From Cerioporus squamosus (lineage: Eukaryota; Basidiomycota; Agaricomycetes; Polyporales; Polyporaceae): 64,000 nt of DNA. Below the pieces are notes generated by a model. That model made no database searches, had not been told where the DNA came from, and was given only the letters and a program-made list of their open reading frames with translations. Of the stretch, positions 56,958 to 64,000 are shown piece by piece. The stretch lies in the NCBI GenBank assembly GCA_022592435.1, contig JABYQS010000013.1:186001-250000 (forward strand), in the 5' to 3' direction. The translations under genes were made by a program, and so were the position numbers. Each line of letters opens with the position of its first letter. The stretch's first letter is position 1.

Positions 56958-59900
56958 ATGACCGACGAAATCACGCCTCAGACGCAGCAGACGCTGCCCA
57001 AGAAGGACGACAAGAAACAGCAGTCGTCCAATGGTTCTGCCCAGCAACTGGGAGGGAATAGGCAGGGACCCAAGAAGAATGGACCCGGTGCTCGTTCCAC
57101 CTCAATCAGCGCGGGCGCGGGCAACCCGCGGCCGTCCTCGCGCGGCAGCAACCGCTCGACGAGCAGGAAGGGCCCGAACCCGAGCAATGCACAGGGCGCC
57201 GCCGCCGACTCCGGCTCCGAGTCTGCGAAGAAGAGCAACAGTGGCGAGGGCAGGCAGCGCGGTAAGTCGCAGTCTGGTGGACAGCGCGGCGGGCACAGGA
57301 AGGCCTCCCAGTCGACTTCGCAGGGAAACCGCCAGGGCGGGAACAACAAGCCGAAGAACCAGCCCGGATCTTCTCCCGCCCCGCACCCGTCCAATGAGAG
57401 CAGCGATGCACTGTCCTCGCTCCAGCGGGTCATTGCTGACCTGAAGACCACCTCTCCCCCAAGCCAGTCTGGTAGCGCGCAGCAGGCGCTCGCGGCAGGC
57501 TCTACCCTCCCTGCTAACGCCCCCGTCTTCCAACCCGGTGCCGCCGCCTTCCCCGGCATGAACCTCTCTGACCAACCTCCGCGTCATCGCAAGGCCGCCT
57601 CTCTCGGTGCGTCTTCGCTTACCACCTCCATGGGCTACAGCCCCAACCTCGGCTCGATGATGGAGGATGTGGAGGACGTGGGCACGCCGATTGTGGAGGA
57701 GGGCGAGATTCCGGAGAACCCGTACCAGACTGGACACCAGCGCCGGTCGCTGTCGCAGAGCTTCAACCCACCGCGCTTCCAGGCACTCGCCGCGCAGCAG
57801 CAGCAAGACCAGTCCGACGTCATCGGGCCTACTGGTCGCCCTCAACTTGCCCCTAACTTCATGTTTGGTGCGCGCCGCCGTCCCAGCACGAACCTTTCCA
57901 TGGGCCCCCCGATCAATGAGGAAGACGCCGGGTTCCAGTTCCCCCAGCAGGCTCAGAACAACAACTTTGGCGACTTGGACAGGAAGCAGGACGAGCGGGG
58001 TGACATAAACGGGATGCACGGCATGCTCGCCGAGCAGGTGAGCGGTCTATATGCTTGTGCATACATCCCTATTCCAACCGCGTTGCCTGCGTGCAGATGG
58101 CCATCCAGAGCCAAATCGAAGCCCTGCAGCAACAGCAGCAAGCTCTCTACCAACATCAGCTCGCTTCAAACCAGGTGCTCTCCTTCCAGACGCAGGGTCT
58201 TGCGCCTGGTCGCGGTGCGCACCGCCGTGTCCACAGCACTGTGCCGATGAGCATGAGTGGCATCAATGCCTTCGGCGGCCCGCAGGCTGCCATGGGTCAG
58301 TTCGGCAACATTGGTGGCTTGGGCATGGGTCTCGATGGGCAACCGTCAGCCGTTCCTCGGGGACATGGCAGGCGTCACAGCGTCAATGTGCTGAACAAGA
58401 CAAGTGGTCAGCCTAGTCTGGCTGCTCTCGGGTTCTCTCATTCGGCGGACGGATTCGACGACGGCTTTGTGGCTCCTGCCGGTCTTGCTGGTCCAGGCCA
58501 CAACCGCTCAGATTCGAGTTGGCGCCTGAGTGAGTCGTTTCCAGTTCTTATGCAAGGTCGGTATGCTAACTCAGCGTAGATGGCGGCGTCGGCAGTCTTC
58601 AGCCCGGCAACTTCGCTGCGGACCTTGCTCAGGCTCAGGCTCAGCTCCAGAGCCTGCAGCAATTCCGTGCCGCCGCCGGTGGTCACCACCAAAAGGCCAT
58701 GTCGTTCAGCTTCCCGAACATGCTTCCGAACATGATGGCGGCGAACATGATGGGCCTCGGTCTCGGTGGCATGAACCTCCTCCAACAGCAACAACAGCAA
58801 TTCCAGTCACAACTTCAGCAGCAGTCTAACCAGCCCCAGCGCAAGTCGCTCTTCGCTCCTTATCTTCCTCAGGCTTCCCTCCCCCCACTTCTCGCGGCTG
58901 GGAAGCTTGTTGTAGGTATCCTACGAGTCAACAAACGTAATCGGTCGGATGCGTACGTGGCGACGGAGGTCTTGGACGCCGACATCTACATCTGTGGTTC
59001 CAAGGACCGCAACCGGGCCCTAGAAGGTGATATCGTCGCAGTCGAATTGCTCGACGTCGACGAGGTATGGGGCACTAAGAAGGAGAAGGAAGAGAAGAAG
59101 CGCAAGAAGGAAGAGAACTCTGCGTACGACCTGAGGGGCGCCGCTGGGCGCAAGAATGACAAGAAGAAGGACGACGTCGAGGTCGAAGGACAGGGCCTTA
59201 TGCTCTTCGAGGACGAAGAGTGCGTGTTGTGCGATGTCGTTGCAGAGCGTGAACTGACTGTTCCGCGCAGAGTGACTGATGATGTCAAGCCGCAGTTCGC
59301 TGGACACGTCGTTGCGGTCGTGGAGCGTATGCCGGGACAGCTGTTCTCGGGTACCCTTGGGCTGCTCCGGCCGTCGTCGGCTGCCACGAAGGAGAAGCAG
59401 GAGGCTGAGCGCCGTGAGAGGGAGGGCGACAGGGGCGATGAGCCTCGTCGCCCCATTGAACGCCCCAAGATCGTCTGGTTCAAGCCGACTGACAAGCGTG
59501 TTCCCCTCATTGCTATTCCTACCGAGCAGGCGCCCCCCGACTTCGTCCAGAATTCAGAGGCATACGCTAACAAGTTGTTCGTTGCCTGCATTAAGCGTCA
59601 TGTAGGTCGAGTCTCTCTGACAGCTGTGCTCATTGCTTGACATGTTTCATAGCCTATCTCCTCCCTCCATCCCTTCGGAACCTTGGTCGAGGAGCTCGGT
59701 CCGATTGGCGACATCGAGGTCGAGACCAGCGCGCTTCTCAAGGACTGCAACTTCCCTACCGAGGAGTTCAGCGACAATGTGCTCAAGTGCCTTCCGCCCA
59801 CGCCCTGGACGTGAGTTTCATTTAGCATGACTGTTCGCATCCTGCGACTCACTTGTCTTGTAGCATTCCCGAGCGCGAGTTTGACGTTCGGAAGGATCTG

Positions 59901-62012
59901 CGCAGCGAGCGTGTCTTCACTATTGACCCCGAGGACGCCAAGGATCTCGATGATGCCGTCTCGGTCAAGGTCAACGAGGATGGCACCTACGACATCGGTG
60001 TGCACATCGCGGATGTGTCGTACTTTGTCAAGCCCAACACTGCGCTTGACCGTGATGCCAGGAAGCGGGCAACCAGCGTCTACCTGGTGCAGCGTGCTGT
60101 CCCGATGTTGCCACCAACGTTGAGCGAGCAGGTTTGCAGTCTTCTGCCCGGTCAGGACCGTCTTGCCTTCTCAGTCATCTTCACGATGACCAAGGACGCA
60201 AAAGTCGTCAAGAAGTGGTTCGGAAGGACCATCATCAAGTGAGTAATTGGCGAACACTTGATATAACGTAGAAAGTAGTCTGACGTGGCTGCAGGTCCGC
60301 GGCGAAGCTCTCGTACGCCAAAGCCCAGGATGTAATCGACGGCAAGACGTTGGGAGACGTTCCAGTCATTCCCGAGCACGATGCCTCTGGTGTTGAGCAC
60401 GACATCAAGGTCCTGCACGACATTGCAAAGCAGCTCCGCGCGCGTCGCCTGCAGAATGGTTGTGTCAAAACTGATTCTCTGCGCCTGACCTTCAAGTTGG
60501 ATGACAATGGCATGCCCATTGACTGTGGCCAGTACCAGAGGACCGAGGCCAACAACCTGATCGAAGAGGTTCGAGCCTTACACCACTAACTTCCTGCGGT
60601 GCATACTGAACTCTGTCCCAACAGTTCATGCTCATGACCAATATTGCCGTGGCCCAACAAGTTGCTGTCCATTTCTCTGAACAGGCCATGCTGCGCAGGC
60701 ACGATGCTCCCATCGAGCGTCGTCTTGTGAGTAGTGACATCTCTGTATCGTAATGTTTCTCTGACCAGTTCCCAGAACGCCTTCGTTGAGCGCGCAGCGC
60801 GCCTTGGCTACAAGATCGACACGTCTTCCGTTGCCGCCCTCATGAAGTCCCTTGAGAGTGTCGAGGATCCCACTGCTCGCCTGATTCTTGAGCTTTTCCT
60901 CCAGAAGGCCTCGCCACGCGCGAAGTATTTCTGCGCAGGCATGCTCGACATTGCGAAGTACGGTCACTATGCTCTCAACGTCCCTCTGTACTCGCACTTC
61001 ACTTCCCCCATCCGTCGCTATGCGGATATTCTGGTCCATCGTCAGCTCGACGCTATCCTCCAGGGCGGTCGTAAGTGCCCTTTGCTATCCCACTGCACAT
61101 TTGCTAACGCGTCATCTCGATAGCGGAGCCGAAATTCAACATGGATCGCGATGCTGTCGCAAAGGTGGCGCAGCAGTGCAATATGTGAGTCTTGGTGCAG
61201 CATAAGCTAGTTCGCATCGTCCTGACTGCTCGCCGCAGTAAACGCGATTCGGCCAAGCTCGCGCAGGAGCAGTCGGCACACTTGTACCTGTGTGTCTTGA
61301 TTTCCGACCTCACGCAGCGTTACGGCCCTGTCATTCGCCAGGCCAAGGTTATCGGTGTCCTGGACGCTGCGTTCGATGTGCTCATCCCCGAGTTCGGTAT
61401 CGAGAAGCGCGTCCATGTTGATCAGATGCCGATTGATGTGAGTTTTCATAGCATGCTATTGTTAGTAGTATGACTGATTTCAACTTTGCAGAATCACGTC
61501 TACGACGAGCACACCCACACCCTCCAAATCTACTGGTCGACGCGTGATGTCATCACCTGGCTCGCTGAGAACAGCGACGACGAGCATCTCAAGAAGGTGA
61601 AGCAGAACGCCGAGCAGCATGCGTTGAAGATGGAGGTTGCGTCTCGTTCGGTGCATGACGAGAAGGCTCTGTTCGACGAGGACGACAACGAGGAGGACGA
61701 GATTGTCCTCGGCCGCGCCAACAAGGAGGAGCCCGAGGAGGTCGGGACGTCCAAGCAGCGTCAGCTCTCCAAGCAGAAGCTGCCGCCGACATTTGAGGGC
61801 CTCAAGACCCTTCCTTCCGGCCACAAGATCCAGGAGATCCGCGAGCTTATGACTGTTCCGGTGCGTAGCTCCCAGTGTCTCCATCGGTCCGGGATGTTCA
61901 TCGTGGCGCGCTGCAGGTCATCGTGACCGCCGACTTGACCAAGAGTCCTCCTGTCATCAAGGTCTACAGCGTCAACCCCTACGCTCAGGAAGAGAAGAGG
62001 CAGCTTGCTTGA
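56958..62012 (+). CDS. ssd1: SSD1-type RNA-binding protein with RNase II (RNB) domain
   Basis: mRNA-binding translational regulator linked to wall integrity and polarity (Ssd1/Sts5 family). Exons: 56958-58037, 58097-58529, 58580-59601, 59653-59810, 59864-60238, 60295-60568, 60625-60726, 60776-61070, 61124-61184, 61239-61437, 61492-61860, 61917-62012, giving 1487 residues. The first about 600 residues are low-complexity (Gly/Ser/Arg, then Gln-rich), with HRKASQS and RRHSVN sites that could suit NDR/Cbk1 kinase. Cold-shock/OB segments follow ([35 protein letters not shown]). The RNB domain (about 900-1230) has [41 protein letters not shown] and [19 protein letters not shown]. The acidic cluster of active RNase II enzymes looks complete by eye. 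The C-terminal S1-like region includes a long acidic insert. Confidence 0.94.
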
Positions 62013-62864
62013 ACGCTCTTGCCCGCTCTTCGTTCACGCCCTTACTAAATGGAACCAGGAGATTCTTGTACGATAACCGGAGTAGCCTATGCGTTTCGTT
62101 CTCATTTTCCGCCCTTTGTACCACCTGCCTTGTACTTCCCATCCTCCGAGTCTGCTTTCGCGATCGGGATACGTGTTCTCCTGCCACCCCTGCACCCCAT
62201 CCCTTCGATTTCCACGGTGCTACTGCAGTGCGGCTGTGCTTGTAGTTCGAGGAGTGTTTTGCTCGTGGATCGCTCTAATGTGTATGCTTTTGACCAACAT
62301 CTCCCCCGGTGCGATGAGGTGTGAGAGAATTTTCATCGACAACTGGCTCAACGTGGAACAACAAGATATGATCAAGGGGAATGAATTGTCGTGCGTACTG
62401 CATGCTGTTGTATAGGCTTATGTTGATATGTCTGGCATTACAGCGTTCCTATCCTCGATACAAAAGGCCCCGTCGAATGCCCCTGCTGTTCCCCGAGCCA
62501 ACTAGAGCATAAGGCGTGTGTGCAGTTGTGTTTGCAGGTCCACGTTGGCGTACAGGAACGCCCGCTTGTCTGCATACAGTTCTTCAGGGGCCTGGCTTGC
62601 GAGGTAAGACCAGCGGTGAAATGGCGCTCGCAAGCGCCGTTTCACAACAGCAATGGGATGGGACCCTGCTGATCGCTCAATACCATACCACTGGATCGGC
62701 TGGATGTGCGGATACTAGACTGTCCGTCAGAGCTAACTTGACGTGCAGCATGTATGAGTTCACATTACCAGGTAATCGAGCCGCGGTGCGACGCTGATGG
62801 ATGTGCATGGCGCACTTCACCGGTGTCCAACGGATAGAATCCCGGGTGCACACGAGTATCGCTA
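62013..62864. other. Intergenic region after SSD1
   Basis: 852 bp between convergent stop codons of SSD1 and the Rpr2/Snm1-like gene. Open frames here are short and show no recognisable motif or plausible splice pattern. I saw no tRNA-like cloverleaf or snoRNA boxes, although a small ncRNA cannot be excluded by reading. Confidence 0.4.
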
Positions 62865-63665
62865 TCAGAGGCCCTGCAGGAAGGCGGACAGGCCTTGACC
62901 GCTGCTGTCTCCGCGCTTCTTCTCCTCCTGCTGCCTCTCGCGGTTGCGTGCGAGCATGCTTTGCAGGCCAGGCTTCTTCTTCGGACGCGCCTTTGTTCGG
63001 GTTTGGTCTTGTGCCTGTGACGCGCCGCCGGACGGGGCGGGCGACGACGCAAGAGACGGGGCTTCCCTGCTCGTTGCGCGCGCAGAAGCTGCTGATCCCG
63101 GACGAGACGGCATCGGGGTCGACTGCGACGGAGACGCGGTCGGCTGGGAGGAACGAGGGATCAAGGGTACCGGAACCGGGCTGGGAAAACTCAGTGCAGC
63201 TGAAGAAGGGTCTGCAGCACCGGATGCACGAGGCTGGCTAGCGGTAGTCGAGGATGACTTGCGTTTGACGCGATCTCGGACCTTCGGAAAGGTGGGCGCA
63301 CCGTCCACGGCTAGCGGGACGTCCTCGTCGTGGCCGCAGCACCCACAAGACATCCGCAGGAGGCGGCGGGGTGTGCTGGGGCCGCTACCGGGTCTGCGCT
63401 TCTTCCGGATGGAGCGCGTCTGGCTGTTGCTGGCGAGGAGAGGATAACCGCATCTGGCACAATGGGTGCCGGCGAGGGCGGCATGGACATGGGGAGGATG
63501 GAGGCGACGGGCACGCGTGGCGTGCAAGGCGGCAAGCGACGGGGAGAGCGTGGCGAGGAGGGAGGGCACGGCGAGCTGGAACTGTGCGGTGGCCGGGTTG
63601 GGCGTGGCCGGGAGCGTGGCGGCCATGGCTGGAGGAGGCTGGAGGGAGCCCGCGCGCGAAGCCAT
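62865..63665 (-). CDS. RNase P/MRP zinc-ribbon subunit, Rpr2/Snm1-like
   Basis: Likely protein subunit of nuclear RNase MRP or RNase P. Single exon, 266 residues, from the ATG at 63665 (MASRAGSLQPPPAMAATL). The core is a helix (VPSLLATLSPSLAALHATRA) then a four-cysteine zinc ribbon: CARCGYPLL and, about 40 residues later, CGCCGHDEDVPL, with the basic stretch SIRKKRRPGS between them. That is the Rpr2/Rpp21/Snm1 pattern. The C-terminal half is Ser/Pro-rich, ending in a basic segment RTKARPKKKPGLQSMLARNR seen in Snm1-like fungal proteins. The frame is open upstream of the chosen ATG but without further convincing sequence. It starts 194 bp from a divergent gene. The assignment rests on spacing and basic context. 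Confidence 0.68.
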   Translation of the reverse strand: MASRAGSLQPPPAMAATLPATPNPATAQFQLAVPSLLATLSPSLAALHATRARRLHPPHVHAALAGTHCARCGYPLLASNSQTRSIRKKRRPGSGPSTPRRLLRMSCGCCGHDEDVPLAVDGAPTFPKVRDRVKRKSSSTTASQPRASGAADPSSAALSFPSPVPVPLIPRSSQPTASPSQSTPMPSRPGSAASARATSREAPSLASSPAPSGGASQAQDQTRTKARPKKKPGLQSMLARNRERQQEEKKRGDSSGQGLSAFLQGL

Positions 63666-63859
63666 GCTGCACACAATAGCGCCTAGGGTTAGGGGCACGC
63701 GCCTCGCGTGTTGGACGCATTGTTCTCGCCCAAACCTGGTCAGACCAATTGTCCTCCGTCCTCCGCTCAAATGCCCTTTGCACTCATGCATTCCCCACTT
63801 TCCCCCATCCCACCTCCCGCCCCCATTCTCTACCGCCGCGCTCGTCGCCCGCCGTAACG

Positions 63860-64000
63860 ATGCTCAGCAACGCCCGCCCAACGCACCACCGCGCCAGCCC
63901 CTCCGTCTCGTCCATCTCCAAGCCCATGCCTCACACGCAGCCCGTCGCGACCTCGCCCCCAACGAGTCCAAAGGCGAAGGGCAAGACGCGTCGCCCGTCC
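63860..64000 (+). CDS. 5' end of an unidentified gene, cut by the window edge
   Basis: An ATG at 63860 opens a frame of 47 codons to the end of the window: MLSNARPTHHRASPSVSSIS, then Pro/Thr/Ser-rich sequence ending KAKGKTRRPS. The C-rich, pyrimidine-tract leader before the ATG fits a gene start. Composition suggests a disordered N-terminus. No function can be given. Confidence 0.5.
   Translation, partial: MLSNARPTHHRASPSVSSISKPMPHTQPVATSPPTSPKAKGKTRRPS

Noticed and set aside
57102..58019. 305-codon minus-strand frame opposite the SSD1 N-terminus
   Set aside because: Antisense of a low-complexity region; Arg/Leu-rich with no motif, while the plus strand is joined in frame to the RNB domain.

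Overview
The window is nuclear DNA from a filamentous basidiomycete, most likely an Agaricomycete and possibly a polypore. The evidence is dense gene packing on both strands, genes broken by many introns of about 45-60 nt with GTRNGY donors and YAG acceptors, moderately high GC, and proteins of fungal type (Zn2Cys6 regulator, Pep4-type aspartic protease, Ssd1, verprolin, TRA1). There are no operons, ribosome-binding sites, insertion sequences, tRNAs, rRNAs or CRISPR arrays that I could see. The coding models were spliced by eye. Each CDS entry spans start to stop and lists its exons. Summing exon lengths gave an intact frame for nearly every gene.

Layout. 1-4894 (-): a large unfamiliar protein whose C-terminal half is a tandem array of small exons. 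5462-7028 (+): CSN4. 7180-10308 (-): CTK1/CDK12-type CTD kinase with a built-in RS domain. 11176-13333 (-): DCAF-type WD40 protein. 13672-15242 (-): vacuolar aspartic protease. 15540-17385 (+): bromodomain NuA4 subunit, facing TRA1 (17507-29045, -). 29859-32442 (+): seven-helix-like membrane protein with a long tail. 32916-34284 (+): verprolin. 34713-36433 (+): PDI. 36715-37442 (-): TCTP. 37715-39560 (+): UTP15. 39653-42077 (-): CTNNBL1. 42381-43193 (-): RBM42-like. 43614-44737 (+): RPL5. 45062-47083 (-): MED17. 47445-50405 (+): Zn2Cys6 regulator. 50886-52049 (+): EEP-family nuclease. 52058-53155 (-): GPI-anchored wall protein. 53463-54329 (+): VPS24. 54610-56419 (+): NAD-isocitrate dehydrogenase. 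56958-62012 (+): SSD1. 62865-63665 (-): Rpr2/Snm1-like RNase P/MRP protein. 63860-end (+): 5' end of an unknown gene.

Most genes are single-copy housekeeping genes (chromatin and transcription, RNA processing, translation, secretion, vacuole, TCA cycle). Neighbours are mostly unrelated. The exception is the tail-to-tail pair of two NuA4 subunits (bromodomain protein and TRA1).

The most unusual object is the 5' gene. At least nine consecutive small exons all start and end at the same place, inside a Tyr codon of a repeated Tyr-Pro motif. All introns there are phase 1, so whole units can be gained, lost or skipped without breaking the frame. Other points of note are single-base frame breaks in TRA1 and CTNNBL1 (possibly also in verprolin and the first gene), one clear and one probable GC-AG intron, several 18-27 nt micro-exons that cut through catalytic or zinc-binding motifs, and CACGTG palindromes in many of the promoters.
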